A DNA stretch of 64,000 bases from VRUE01 sp963730315 (GTDB lineage: Bacteria; Actinomycetota; Thermoleophilia; Solirubrobacterales; 70-9): the NCBI GenBank assembly GCA_963730315.1, contig CAVSRD010000005.1:186001-250000 (forward strand). The letters run 5' to 3'. Position 1 is the stretch's first letter. The number at the start of each line of letters is the position of its first letter. A program made the translations under genes and the position numbers. The notes below the pieces were generated by a model. The model did no database searches. It saw only the letters and a program-made list of their open reading frames with translations, and was not told the origin of the DNA. Positions 28,116 through 37,621 of this stretch are shown piece after piece.

Positions 28116-30329
28116 TCAGGCAGTCGGAGTGATCCGGTAGGCGTCGAACACCGACTCGACGTTGCGCAGCCGCTGGATGCACTGCTTGAGCTGCTCGGTG
28201 TCGCCGACCTCGACCACGAAGCGGTTCTTCACCATCGGGTGCCTGGTCATGCAGCTGGCGCCGAGGATGTTGATCCCGGCCTCCGAGAAGGTGCGCGAGA
28301 GGTCCTCCAGCAGGCGGGTGCGGTCGTAGGCGTCGATCTGCAGCTCGACCCGGTAGGAGGACTCGTTCTCGCCGTCCCAGCTGACCTCGACGAAGCGTTC
28401 CGGCGACCTTTTCAGGGCCTTGACGTTCTTGCAGTCGGCGCGGTGGATGGTGATGCCGCGGCCGAGCGAGACGTAGCCGGCGATCTTGTCTCCGGGCACC
28501 GGCCGGCAGCACTTGGCGAGCCGCACGGCGACGCTGTCGGCACCCTTCACCCTGATCCCGTAGTTGGAGGCGTCCTTGGTGCGGCGCGCCTGGTCCTCGC
28601 GAGCGTCGCCGAGTCGGATCGGCGCGTCCTCCTCGACCGCCTCGCCCTCTTTGAGGCGCTGCATCAGCTTGTTGGCGACCGCCTTGGTCGCCACCTTGCC
28701 CTGGCCCAGGGCGATGTAGAAGTCGGTCGCCTTGCGGAAGCCCATCTCGCGGATCACCTGCGCGAGCAGCGGCGACATCGCCAGCTTCTGCATCGGCAGG
28801 CCGCGCTTGCGCAGCGCCTCCTCGAGCGCCTCGCGCCCCTTCTGCTCGGCGTCCTCGCGCCGTTCCTGTTTGAAGAAGGCGCGGATCTTGTTGCGGGCGC
28901 GGCTCGTCCGCACCAGCTTCAGCCAGTCGCGCGACGGACCGCGCTTCTGCTTCGCGGTCAGCACCTCGACGATGTCGCCGGAGCGCAGCTGGTAGTGCAG
29001 CGGCACGATCGAGCCGTTCACCTTGGCGCCGACGCAGCGGTGGCCGACGTCGGTGTGCACGGCGTAGGCGAAGTCGAGCGGCGTCGAGCCGGCCGAGAGG
29101 TTCTTCACCTCGCCCTTCGGGGTGAAGACGAAGACCTCGTCCTCGAACAGGTCGACCTTCAGCGACTCGAGGAACTCGGCCGGGTCCTGCTCGCCCTCGG
29201 CCTCGACCAGCTGGCGCAGCCAGGTCATCTTCTCACGCTGCGGGTCACCGCCGCCGCCCTCCTTGTAGGCGACGTGGGCGGCGATCCCGTACTCCGCCAG
29301 GTTGTGCATCTCCGCGGTGCGGATCTGGATCTCCAGCGGCTTGCCCTCCGGCCCGATCACGGTCGTGTGCAGCGCCTGGTACATGTTGGCCTTCGGCATC
29401 GCGACGAAGTCCTTGAAGCGACCGGGCAGCGGCTTCCAGAGCGAGTGGATGACGCCGATCGCTCCGTAGCAGTCCTTGACCGAGCCGACGATCACTCGCA
29501 TCGCCGTGAGGTCGAAGATCTCGTTGAACTCGCGGCCCTTCTTCGTCATCTTCGTGTAGATCGAGAAGAAGTGCTTGGCGCGGCCGGAGATCTCGGCCTC
29601 GATCCCGACCGTCTTCAGCTCCTTCGCCAGAAACTCGCCCGCTTTGCTGACATAGACCTCGCGCTCATCGCGCTGCTGGGCGACGAGCTGCTTGATCTCC
29701 TTGTACTTGCGCGGGTGCAGGGTGGCGAAGGCGAGGTCCTCCAGCTCCCATTTGATCGCGTGGATGCCGAGCCGGTGGGCGAGCGGCGCGTAGATCTCCA
29801 GCGTCTCGCGCGCCTTGGCGAGCTGCTTCTGCTTCGGCAGGGCACCAAGGGTGCGCATGTTGTGCAGGCGGTCGGCCAGCTTGATCAGGATCACCCTGAC
29901 GTCGGTGGCCATCGCCACCATCATCTTGCGGTAGTTCTCGGCCTGCCGCTCGTCGCGGCTCTCGAAGGTCATCCCGGTGAGCTTGGTGACGCCGTCGACC
30001 AGCTGGGCGACCTGCTCGCCGAACTCGGCGCGGATCTCCTCGAGGCTGGCGCTGGTGTCCTCGACCGTGTCGTGGAGCAGCGCCGCGCACAGCGTCTCGG
30101 TGTCGAGCCGCATCCCGGCGCAGATCTGTGCGACCCCGACCGGGTGGGTGATGAACTCGTCTCCGGAGCGGCGCAGCTGGTCGGCGTGCCGTTCGCAGGC
30201 GAACTCGAAGGCGCGCGTCACCGCCGCGCGGTCGATCGTCGCGACGGCGACCGCGGTGCCGCCGTTGGCCGTGGCGGCGCTGTCGTCCGCGGCGTCGCCT
30301 CGGGGCGCCGAGTCGAACTCCTCAACCAC
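28116..30329 (-). CDS. relA: Bifunctional (p)ppGpp synthetase/hydrolase Rel
   Basis: Makes and degrades the alarmone (p)ppGpp in the stringent response. About 737 residues in the usual order: HD hydrolase domain (HDTVEDTS, LADRLHNMRTL), synthetase domain with RFKD as in bifunctional enzymes and ANMYQALHTTV, TGS domain (VFVFTPKGEVKNLSAGSTPLDFAYAVH), a zinc-finger-like region with CCRPVPGD, and a C-terminal ACT domain. The GTG at 30327-30329 is the first plausible start after the recJ stop. The gene follows recJ closely and probably shares its transcript. Confidence 0.95.
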   Translation of the reverse strand: MVEEFDSAPRGDAADDSAATANGGTAVAVATIDRAAVTRAFEFACERHADQLRRSGDEFITHPVGVAQICAGMRLDTETLCAALLHDTVEDTSASLEEIRAEFGEQVAQLVDGVTKLTGMTFESRDERQAENYRKMMVAMATDVRVILIKLADRLHNMRTLGALPKQKQLAKARETLEIYAPLAHRLGIHAIKWELEDLAFATLHPRKYKEIKQLVAQQRDEREVYVSKAGEFLAKELKTVGIEAEISGRAKHFFSIYTKMTKKGREFNEIFDLTAMRVIVGSVKDCYGAIGVIHSLWKPLPGRFKDFVAMPKANMYQALHTTVIGPEGKPLEIQIRTAEMHNLAEYGIAAHVAYKEGGGGDPQREKMTWLRQLVEAEGEQDPAEFLESLKVDLFEDEVFVFTPKGEVKNLSAGSTPLDFAYAVHTDVGHRCVGAKVNGSIVPLHYQLRSGDIVEVLTAKQKRGPSRDWLKLVRTSRARNKIRAFFKQERREDAEQKGREALEEALRKRGLPMQKLAMSPLLAQVIREMGFRKATDFYIALGQGKVATKAVANKLMQRLKEGEAVEEDAPIRLGDAREDQARRTKDASNYGIRVKGADSVAVRLAKCCRPVPGDKIAGYVSLGRGITIHRADCKNVKALKRSPERFVEVSWDGENESSYRVELQIDAYDRTRLLEDLSRTFSEAGINILGASCMTRHPMVKNRFVVEVGDTEQLKQCIQRLRNVESVFDAYRITPTA

Positions 30330-30361
30330 GGCGAAGAGGTCGGCGAGGAGCTCCTTCTGCT

Positions 30362-32800
30362 CTAGGGCTGTTGGCGTCGTTCCAGGTATCGCAGGCCCTC
30401 CCGGTGGCGCCTGCCGTAAGCGGCGAACGCCTTGGAGTTCTCGAGATCTGTGCCCTCTGAGGATACGACCCCGACCGAACCGCCACCGCCTTCGGGCGAG
30501 CCCTGCACCAGACCGAGCTCGTCGAGCACCCGGAAGCAGCGCGCCGCCGCCTCGGGACTGCGGGGATGGGGACCCGATCCGCGCAGCGCCTCGAGCAGCT
30601 CGCTCCCGCCGGCGTCGCCCGCCTCGCGCAGGTCCCGGAACAGGGAGATCAGCGCCGGCCGTCGCGCCAGCTGCTCGTCGAGCATCGCCAGCGCGAAGCG
30701 GCGCTCCGGCTCGCCCCAGGCGCTGTGAAGGAAGCCGCCACCGGCGCATGGCAGGGCCGCCAGCTGATCCAGATGCTCGAAGGCGGGCGGGTCGACGAGC
30801 ACGACGTGCTCGAACCTGGCGGCCAGCTCGGGGTCGGCTTCGAGCGCGCCGGCGTCGGCCAGCACGACGCCGCCGCCACCCAGCGCCACGCGCCGCTCCA
30901 CGTCGGCGACTGCGGCGAGAACCTCCGAGCCGCACGACGCCAGCTCCGCCACAACCGCCGCGGGCGAGCTGAGCGGCCGCACCTCCTGCCGGCCGACGGG
31001 ACGACTTCGGACGCTATGCGTCCGTTTTCGTCCGGTCGGCGGGGCCCGTAGCTCGGATTCGAAGCGAGACCACCAGGTGGCATCGGCGGCCACGGTACCT
31101 GCGGCGCCGGGCTCACGCGGGTACAGCTCGCGCAGCACGACGCGCGGCTCGACCGAGCCGTTCCAGCGGTTCACCTCGAGCCGCACCGCGGCATCGACCG
31201 CGTCGTCCTCGCCGACCCCGAGACCGGAGCGCCCGAAGGCCACCCCAACCGCCCGGTGGCCACCGCTGTGCAGGCTGAAACGGGCGTGCTTGCCTTCCCC
31301 CATCGTCCGCACGTCGCGCACCCTTGCGGCGGGGACGAGCAGCCGCACGGCGGGGTTACCCGCCCCGAACGGCGCGAGGCGCTGCAGCTCCTCGGCCAAG
31401 TCGAGGCCGATTCCCGCGCCGCCGACCATCGCGTCGATCCGCTCGGTCCGACGCAGGTCCTCCGGGCCGAGCACGCTCGCCGCGTGCGCGGCGAACGCCT
31501 CGCGGAAGGCCTCCAGGTCCCCCGCCCGCAGCTCGAGGCCGGCGGCGGCGCGGTGGCCGCCGAACCGCGCCAGGTGCTCGGAGCAGGCCTCCAGCCCGGC
31601 CAGCAGGTCGAAGCCGGCGATGCTCCGCCCCGAGCCGCGCCCTCCCCCCTCGCCGTCGAGCGCCACGACGACGACCGGGCGATGGTGGCGCTCGGCGAGG
31701 CGCGAGGCGACGATCCCGATCACCCCCGGATGCCAGCCCTCGCCGGCGAGAACCAGGCCGGGCGCCTCGCGCAGCCGCTGCGGCAGCTCGCGCCGGGCGG
31801 CCTCCGCTGCTGCGTCCACCTCTCGCTCGGTGGCGCGGCGCTCCGCGTTGGCGCGGTTCAGCTCAGCGGCGATCTCCGCCGCCCGGGCCGCATCGCCGGT
31901 CAGGAACAGCTCGACCCCGGCGTCGGCCCGGTAGAGGCGCCCGGCGGCGTTGATCCGCGGCCCGAGGCGGAAGGCGAGGTCACCCTCGTCGAGCTCGGCC
32001 GGCTCGCAGCCGGCCGCCTCGAGCAGCGCCCGCAGTCCGGGCCGGCGCGCCCGCCGCGCCTGCTCGAGGCCGCGCCGCACCAGCGAGCGGTTCTCGCCGA
32101 CCAGCGGCACCACGTCGGCGACGGTCGCCAGCGCGACCAGGTCGAGGTCGTCCTCCGGCCGGCTAGCGGAACCGGCCGCCTCGCGCAGGGCGCTCGCCAG
32201 CTTCCAGGCGACAGCGGTGCCGCACAGCTCCGCGAACGGGTAGCCGTCGAGCGCCGGGTGGAGGATCGGGCAGTCCGGCAGCTCCCCGCCCGCTCGGTGG
32301 TGGTCGGTGACGACGACCCCCATTCCCAGCGAGCGGGCCAGCGCCACCTCCTCGACCGCGGTGACGCCGCAGTCGACGGTGACGAGCAGCGAAGTGCCCC
32401 GCTCGGCCAGCCGCCGCACGTTGCCGGCCGAGAGCCCATAGCCGTCGGCGATCCGGTCCGGGATCAGCCAGTCGCACTCGCCGCCCAGCTCGCGCAGCGC
32501 CGCGACCAGGAGCGCCGTGGCGCAGACGCCGTCGACGTCGAAGTCGCCGTGCACGGTGATCCGCCGCCCCCCCTCCAGCGCCCCGAGAACCTGCTCCGTG
32601 ACGACGCCCATCGAGTCGAACTCGTGCGGAGAATGCGACTCCTCCGCCTCGAGGAAGGCCCGCGCCGCCTGCGGCGTGCGGTAGCCGCGCCGCACCAGGG
32701 TCACCGCCACCGGCTCGCTCAGGCCCAGCTCGTCGGCGAGCGCCCGCGCCTCCCGGTAGGAGTAGGGGTCTGCCCGGTATGCGTGGATGGCCTCCGCCAC
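30362..32800 (-). CDS. recJ: Single-stranded-DNA exonuclease RecJ, long form
   Basis: 5'-3' single-strand DNA exonuclease for RecF-pathway repair and mismatch repair. The 812 residues have the DHH-family motifs DFDVDG near 85, VDCGVT, VTDHH near 155 and a DHHA1 half with GEGWHPGVIGIVASRL and GGHRAAAGL. An OB-like domain follows. The last 240 residues are an extra domain seen in long RecJ proteins, here Gly/Ala-rich and without a clear P-loop. It lies upstream of rel. Confidence 0.93.
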   Translation of the reverse strand: MAEAIHAYRADPYSYREARALADELGLSEPVAVTLVRRGYRTPQAARAFLEAEESHSPHEFDSMGVVTEQVLGALEGGRRITVHGDFDVDGVCATALLVAALRELGGECDWLIPDRIADGYGLSAGNVRRLAERGTSLLVTVDCGVTAVEEVALARSLGMGVVVTDHHRAGGELPDCPILHPALDGYPFAELCGTAVAWKLASALREAAGSASRPEDDLDLVALATVADVVPLVGENRSLVRRGLEQARRARRPGLRALLEAAGCEPAELDEGDLAFRLGPRINAAGRLYRADAGVELFLTGDAARAAEIAAELNRANAERRATEREVDAAAEAARRELPQRLREAPGLVLAGEGWHPGVIGIVASRLAERHHRPVVVVALDGEGGGRGSGRSIAGFDLLAGLEACSEHLARFGGHRAAAGLELRAGDLEAFREAFAAHAASVLGPEDLRRTERIDAMVGGAGIGLDLAEELQRLAPFGAGNPAVRLLVPAARVRDVRTMGEGKHARFSLHSGGHRAVGVAFGRSGLGVGEDDAVDAAVRLEVNRWNGSVEPRVVLRELYPREPGAAGTVAADATWWSRFESELRAPPTGRKRTHSVRSRPVGRQEVRPLSSPAAVVAELASCGSEVLAAVADVERRVALGGGGVVLADAGALEADPELAARFEHVVLVDPPAFEHLDQLAALPCAGGGFLHSAWGEPERRFALAMLDEQLARRPALISLFRDLREAGDAGGSELLEALRGSGPHPRSPEAAARCFRVLDELGLVQGSPEGGGGSVGVVSSEGTDLENSKAFAAYGRRHREGLRYLERRQQP

Positions 32801-32834
32801 GCTCCCAACCTAGGAAGCGCCGCGGCGGAAATCC

Positions 32835-33101
32835 CTACCCCGGCAACCGCTCCGAGCGGATTCCCAACGCCCAGACCACGGCCAGGCCGATCGCCACCCC
32901 GGGGATCGCGACCAGCGCCGTGCCGACGTCGGTCGTGCCGAGCCCGCGCCCGGTGGCGATCTCGACGATCCCGCCGAAAACCATCGCGCCGACCACGGAG
33001 CCGAGGAAGGCGCCGACTATCCCCTGCCAGAAGCGGTCCGGCAGGAACACAGTGAAGTGCCAGAGGGCGATCCCCATCGTGAACCAGACGAGCAGTGCCA
33101 T
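32835..33101 (-). CDS. Small membrane protein, three predicted helices
   Basis: Eighty-eight residues with hydrophobic stretches at about 2-20, 26-48 and 60-80, the middle one Gly-rich (GIVGAFLGSVVGAMVFGGIVEI). I recognise no family; small GlsB/YeaQ-type membrane proteins are similar in size and glycine pattern. It sits 19 nt downstream of secDF and 34 nt before recJ. Co-transcription with secDF is possible, but no functional link can be shown. Confidence 0.65.
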   Translation of the reverse strand: MALLVWFTMGIALWHFTVFLPDRFWQGIVGAFLGSVVGAMVFGGIVEIATGRGLGTTDVGTALVAIPGVAIGLAVVWALGIRSERLPG

Positions 33102-33120
33102 CAGACGACCGCCTTCGCTC

Positions 33121-36057
33121 TCATCTATTCCTCCCGTGCTTGCGACGCTGCTTGCGGCGTTCGCGGCGGCGGGCGTTGCGCTCGCGGCGCTCGGCGCTCG
33201 CCGGGTCGGCAGCGGGGGGCGCGGGTTCGCCCTTCGCGGATGGGTCGCCTCCGTCGCCGCTCGGCGGCTCGGCGGTCGCCACCGCCTGCGGCTTCGACTC
33301 CTGCCGAGCGGCCACCGCCTCCTCGATCTCCGCGTCGGTCTCGGTGTCCTCGCCCAGCCTGGCCAGCTCGACCTCGTCGGCGAAGGCGGGCACCGCCCCG
33401 TCGGCCTCGGCGATCCGCGCCCGCCGCCGCGCGAAGCCGGGCTCGCGCTCCTTCCAGGCGGTCAGCACCGGCGAGGCGATGAAGATCGAGGAGTAGGTCC
33501 CGGAGGCGATCCCGACCAGCATCGCGAAGGCGAAGTCCTGAAGCGTGGCGCCGCCGAAGACGAGCAGCGACACCACTGCCAGCAGGGTCGAGAAGCTGGT
33601 CGCCAGCGAGCGGGTCAGCACCTCGCTCATCGAGCGGTTGACGATCTGCGAGAAGGCGGCTCGGGGCATCCGCGGCATGTTCTCGCGTATTCGGTCGAAG
33701 ACGATGATCGTGTCGTAGAGCGAGTAGCCCAAGATCGTCAAGAAGGCGGCGACCGTCCCGCTCGTCACCTCCCGGCCGGTCAGCGAGTAGACGCCCGCGG
33801 TGATCAGGATGTCGTGGAAGAGCGCGATCAGCACCGGCACCGCGAACTTCGGGTCGAAGCGGAATGCGACGTAGGCGCCGATCACCAGCAGAGAGAAGAT
33901 CAGCGCCTTGATCGCGCTGTCGGCGACCTGCTGGCCGAAGGTGGGCCCGACGCTGGTGCTGTCGAAGCCGTTGGCGACGACCCCGTACTCGGAATCGAGC
34001 GCCGACTGCGCCTCCTCGACCCGGCTCGGCCGCAGCTGGCGGGTCTGGATCTGGAAGACGTTTTCGCCGAATTCCGGGTCGGAGACCTGCTGGACCTCCT
34101 CGCCGCTGACCCCGGCCGTGTCGAGCGTTTCCCGCACCCCTTCCTCGTCGGTCGGCTTTTCCAGCGCAACCTTGATCCGCGTCCCCGACTCGAAGTCGAT
34201 GCCGAAGTTGAGCTGCTGGGTGGCCAGGGCCAGGGCGCCGACGATCAGGATCGCGCCGGACACCGAGAAGAACCAGCGGCTCGCGCCCATGAAGTTGAAG
34301 TGCCAGCGCATCCGCTGACGGGCGGCGCCAAGCGCGCTGGGCGAGCGCAGCAGCCGCGAGCGGCTCATGCTGAGCAGCAGCGCCTGGGTGAAGACGACCG
34401 CGGTCAGCAGCGAGACGATCGTGCCGACGCCGAGCGTGAAGGCGAAGCCCTTCACACCGGCGGTCGCCAGCACGAAGAGGATGAAGGCGGTGAGCAGGGT
34501 CACCACGTTGGCGTCGACGATCGTCCCGATCCCCCGCCGGTAGCCGGCGGCGATCGCGCTCGCCATCGGGCGGCCAGCGCGCACCTCCTCCTTGATCCGC
34601 TCGAAGATGACGATGTTCGAGTCGGCCGCGACCCCGATCGTGAGGATCAGCCCCGCGATCCCCGGCAGGGTGAGGGTGATCGGGATCAGTTTGATCAGGG
34701 CGAAGAAGATCACCCCGTAGGCGCCGAGGGCGATCGCCGCGATCAGCCCGAGGAGGCGGTAGAAGAAGAGCAGGAAGAGGACGACCAGGGCGAGGCCGAT
34801 CACGCCCGCCTTGATCCCGGCGTCGAGCGCCTGGCTGCCGAGCGTCGCCGAGACCTGCGTCTGGCTGATCAGCTTCAGGTTGATCGGCAGGGCACCGATC
34901 TGCAGGAAGGTCGCCAGGTCCTGCGCCTCCTGGATGCTGTTGAAGCCGCCGGAGATCTGGGCCCCGGTTCGGCCGTCGATCCCGTCCGGGTTGGTCGCGA
35001 AGTTGATGATCGGCGTCGTCTTGACTTCGTTGTCGAGGATGACCGCGAAGCGGCCGGAGAGCCGTTCCGCTTCTTCTTCGGAGGCCGGGCCGATCGCCCG
35101 CGCCTGGCCGCGCTGGGCGATCTTGCGGGTAACGTCCTGGAACGCCTTGCGGCCCTTGTCGGTGAAGCCGAAGGTGACGTTGGGCTGCTGGACTTCGTCG
35201 AATTCCTGCTTCGGGTTGGTGATGTCGGTGCCGGAGAGCGCCGGGTTGTCCTTCAGCGCGAACCAGCCGGCGTTTTCGATCCCTTCGATCACCTTGCCGT
35301 TGTTGTCGGAGGGCTGCTGGGAGACGACGATCGTCCCCGCCGGCACCTTGACCACCGTCCCCTTGCGCGACCGTTTTTTCCCGGTCGCGCTGATGAACAG
35401 GTCTTCCTTGGAGAACTCCGGTCCGGCGAGCAGCGTGCGCTTGGCGTCGTTGGCGAACAGGTAGTAGCGCGGTTTGGTCGTCGAGCAGCTGGTGCAATCG
35501 GCGACCGGCTTCTGTTCGGAGGCGAGCTTGACCGCGCCGTAGGCGCTCGGGTAGGCGCCGGAGAAGATCAGCTGCTGGTTTTTCTGCTTCGAAGCGCTGC
35601 GCCCGGCTTCCTTGAATTCTTCTTCGACTTCTTCGACCGCCGCTTTCGGGGGTTCGCGGCCCGGGAAGCCGCCGATCGTCTTCTCGCGGCCGATCAGGTT
35701 CGGTTCCCAGTCGTACATGTGGAGCTGCGCGGTGGTGCCGACCTGTTCGATCGCCCGCTGCGCGTTGGTCACGTCGGGCAGGCTGACCGAGATCTCGCTG
35801 GTCCCGAGGCGCGAGACTTCCGGCTCGGAAACGCCGAGCTTGTCGATCCGCTGGCGGATGATCTCGATCGAGCGTTCGATGTCTTCGCCGCTGATTTCTT
35901 TCACCTGGCCGGTCGGCGTGCCCTGGTAGACAAGCTCGACCCCCCCCTTCAGGTCGAGGCCAAGCCGGGTCGGCTTGTTGACGACGACCAGCGCCGAGAC
36001 GACGATCAGGCCGAGAACGAAGAGCAGTACGAAGAGGTTTTTGCGCCGCCCCCCCAT
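33121..36057 (-). CDS. secDF: Fused protein-export membrane protein SecDF
   Basis: Proton-driven accessory of the Sec translocon that pulls exported proteins through. The 978 residues join SecD and SecF. The N-terminal helix (8-25) and LGLDLKGGVELVYQ are the SecD opening. A large periplasmic region (about 40-380) precedes the first six-helix block with GIAGLILTIGVAADSNIVIFERI. A second half starts near 585 with FMGASRWFF and has LNFGIDFESGTRIK and GYSLYDTIIVFDRIREN. The charged C-terminal tail is Arg-rich. Fusion is known in several phyla; many actinobacteria keep separate genes. Confidence 0.95.
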   Translation of the reverse strand: MGGRRKNLFVLLFVLGLIVVSALVVVNKPTRLGLDLKGGVELVYQGTPTGQVKEISGEDIERSIEIIRQRIDKLGVSEPEVSRLGTSEISVSLPDVTNAQRAIEQVGTTAQLHMYDWEPNLIGREKTIGGFPGREPPKAAVEEVEEEFKEAGRSASKQKNQQLIFSGAYPSAYGAVKLASEQKPVADCTSCSTTKPRYYLFANDAKRTLLAGPEFSKEDLFISATGKKRSRKGTVVKVPAGTIVVSQQPSDNNGKVIEGIENAGWFALKDNPALSGTDITNPKQEFDEVQQPNVTFGFTDKGRKAFQDVTRKIAQRGQARAIGPASEEEAERLSGRFAVILDNEVKTTPIINFATNPDGIDGRTGAQISGGFNSIQEAQDLATFLQIGALPINLKLISQTQVSATLGSQALDAGIKAGVIGLALVVLFLLFFYRLLGLIAAIALGAYGVIFFALIKLIPITLTLPGIAGLILTIGVAADSNIVIFERIKEEVRAGRPMASAIAAGYRRGIGTIVDANVVTLLTAFILFVLATAGVKGFAFTLGVGTIVSLLTAVVFTQALLLSMSRSRLLRSPSALGAARQRMRWHFNFMGASRWFFSVSGAILIVGALALATQQLNFGIDFESGTRIKVALEKPTDEEGVRETLDTAGVSGEEVQQVSDPEFGENVFQIQTRQLRPSRVEEAQSALDSEYGVVANGFDSTSVGPTFGQQVADSAIKALIFSLLVIGAYVAFRFDPKFAVPVLIALFHDILITAGVYSLTGREVTSGTVAAFLTILGYSLYDTIIVFDRIRENMPRMPRAAFSQIVNRSMSEVLTRSLATSFSTLLAVVSLLVFGGATLQDFAFAMLVGIASGTYSSIFIASPVLTAWKEREPGFARRRARIAEADGAVPAFADEVELARLGEDTETDAEIEEAVAARQESKPQAVATAEPPSGDGGDPSAKGEPAPPAADPASAERRERNARRRERRKQRRKHGRNR

Positions 36058-36064
36058 CCCCTGG

Positions 36065-36553
36065 TCAGGCCTCCGGCGTGAGGACGATCAGCAGGCCGCC
36101 GTCGTCGTCGTAGGCGGGAAACACGTCGGCGACCGCCTCGGCCGGCAGGTCGCCCTCGGCGTTGACCGCGACCTTCTTGCCGAGCGAGCGGACCCCCCAC
36201 TCGAGCGACGTCTCGATCGGGTCGGCGACGCCGTCGCCGTCGAGGTCGGCCTGCTCGCCGCCGTCGCCCGGTTCGAGCCAGCGCAGACCGAGCACGTCCT
36301 TGACCGGGCGCCCGATCACGTCCTCGTCGGTCAGCCCGGTCAGCTCGAAGCTGCCCCTGCCGGCGTCGATCACCCGCGCCTTCTGATCGCAGACGAAGAA
36401 GGCCGCGTTGGGTGCGGGGTAGTAGTCGTCGAGCAGCTCGAAGAGGAAGCCGAAGCCGCACTTGGAACAGCCCTTCGGACGGGTGCTGAAACCGGCCGTG
36501 CGGTCGGCGCTCAGCTCCCTGTTGCCGCAGTTGGGGCAGATGAAGAACGGCAT
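36065..36553 (-). CDS. Zinc-ribbon/PAS-domain protein with a calcium-loop-like insert
   Basis: The 162-residue protein has two CxxC pairs (Cys6/Cys9 and Cys29/Cys32), then a PAS-like domain (about 46-95 and after 117) with NAAFFVCDQKARVIDAG and LTDEDVIGRPVKDVLGL. Between the PAS halves lies DLDGDGVADPIE (103-114), which looks like a dockerin/thrombospondin-3 calcium loop. No output domain is seen, so it may be a small sensor or adaptor. It lies between secDF and ruvB on the same strand, 7 nt upstream of secDF. Function unknown. Confidence 0.7.
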   Translation of the reverse strand: MPFFICPNCGNRELSADRTAGFSTRPKGCSKCGFGFLFELLDDYYPAPNAAFFVCDQKARVIDAGRGSFELTGLTDEDVIGRPVKDVLGLRWLEPGDGGEQADLDGDGVADPIETSLEWGVRSLGKKVAVNAEGDLPAEAVADVFPAYDDDGGLLIVLTPEA

Positions 36554-36568
36554 CCCCGCTCAGGTTAC

Positions 36569-37621
36569 TCAGAACAGGGATGCTGCTCCATCCGGCACCG
36601 GCATCCCGAGGTGCTGGTAGGCCCGCTCGGTCAGCACGCGGCCCCGTGGAGTGCGCTTCAGCAGGCCCTGTTGCAGCAGATATGGCTCGAGCACGTCCTC
36701 GATCGTGTCCTGCTCCTCGCCGACCGCGACGGCGAGGGTCGAGAGCCCGACCGGGCCGCCGCCGAACTTCGACGCGATGGTGTCGAGCAGGTTGCGATCG
36801 CTGCGATCGAGGCCGCCGGAGTCGACCTCGAGCATCTCCAGACCGGCAGCCGCCACCTCGGCGTCGACCGCGCCGCTGCCTTTCACCTGGGCGAAGTCGC
36901 GGACCCGCTTCAGCAGCCGGTTGGCGACCCGCGGCGTGCCGCGCGAGCGGGTGGCGATCGTCCGCGCGCCGGCGGCGTCGATCTCGACCTCGAGGATGCC
37001 GGCCGAGCGCACGACGATCTCGGCGAGGTGCCCGGGAGCGTAGTGCTCGAGCCGGTGGCAGACGCCGAAGCGGTCGCGCAGCGGTGTGGTCAGCAGGCCC
37101 GCCCTGGTGGTCGCGCCGACCAGGGTGAAGGGCGGCAACGGCAGGGTGACGGTGCGCGCGCCGGCGCCCTGGCCGAGCACAACCGGCAGCTCGCCGTCCT
37201 CCATCGCCGGGTAGAGCGTCTCCTCGACCGCGCGGCCGAGCCGGTGGATCTCGTCGACGAAGAAGACGCTGCCCGGCTCGAGCGCGGTGAGGAAGGAGGC
37301 GACGTCGGCCTTGCGCTCCAGGGCCGGGCCGGCGGTCTGGACCAGCGGCACGCCCATCTCGGCGGCGACGATGTGGGCGAGCGAGGTCTTGCCGAGCCCG
37401 GGCGGGCCGGCGAGCAGGACGTGGTCGAGCGGCTCCCCCCGCCGTCGCGCCGCCTCGATGAAAATCGCCAGCTGCTCGGTGACCTGCTCCTGGTTGACGA
37501 AGTCCGCGAGCGTGGGCGGCCGCAGCGAGCGGTCGAGCTCCTCGTCGGGCGGGTCGGCGCGGGCGTCGTGGATGCGGACCTCGTCCTCGACGCCAGGGGT
37601 GCGGATCGACTCGTGGCTCAT
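36569..37621 (-). CDS. ruvB: Holliday junction branch migration ATPase RuvB
   Basis: Hexameric AAA+ motor that drives branch migration with RuvA. The 350 residues have Walker A GPPGLGKTS near 72-80, Walker B FFVDEIHRLG near 121, sensor GATTRAGLLTTPLRDRFG, and the C-terminal winged-helix domain (RGRVLTERAYQHLG). Length is normal. The ATG overlaps the ruvA stop by 4 nt, in the order ruvC-ruvA-ruvB typical of actinobacteria. Confidence 0.97.
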   Translation of the reverse strand: MSHESIRTPGVEDEVRIHDARADPPDEELDRSLRPPTLADFVNQEQVTEQLAIFIEAARRRGEPLDHVLLAGPPGLGKTSLAHIVAAEMGVPLVQTAGPALERKADVASFLTALEPGSVFFVDEIHRLGRAVEETLYPAMEDGELPVVLGQGAGARTVTLPLPPFTLVGATTRAGLLTTPLRDRFGVCHRLEHYAPGHLAEIVVRSAGILEVEIDAAGARTIATRSRGTPRVANRLLKRVRDFAQVKGSGAVDAEVAAAGLEMLEVDSGGLDRSDRNLLDTIASKFGGGPVGLSTLAVAVGEEQDTIEDVLEPYLLQQGLLKRTPRGRVLTERAYQHLGMPVPDGAASLF

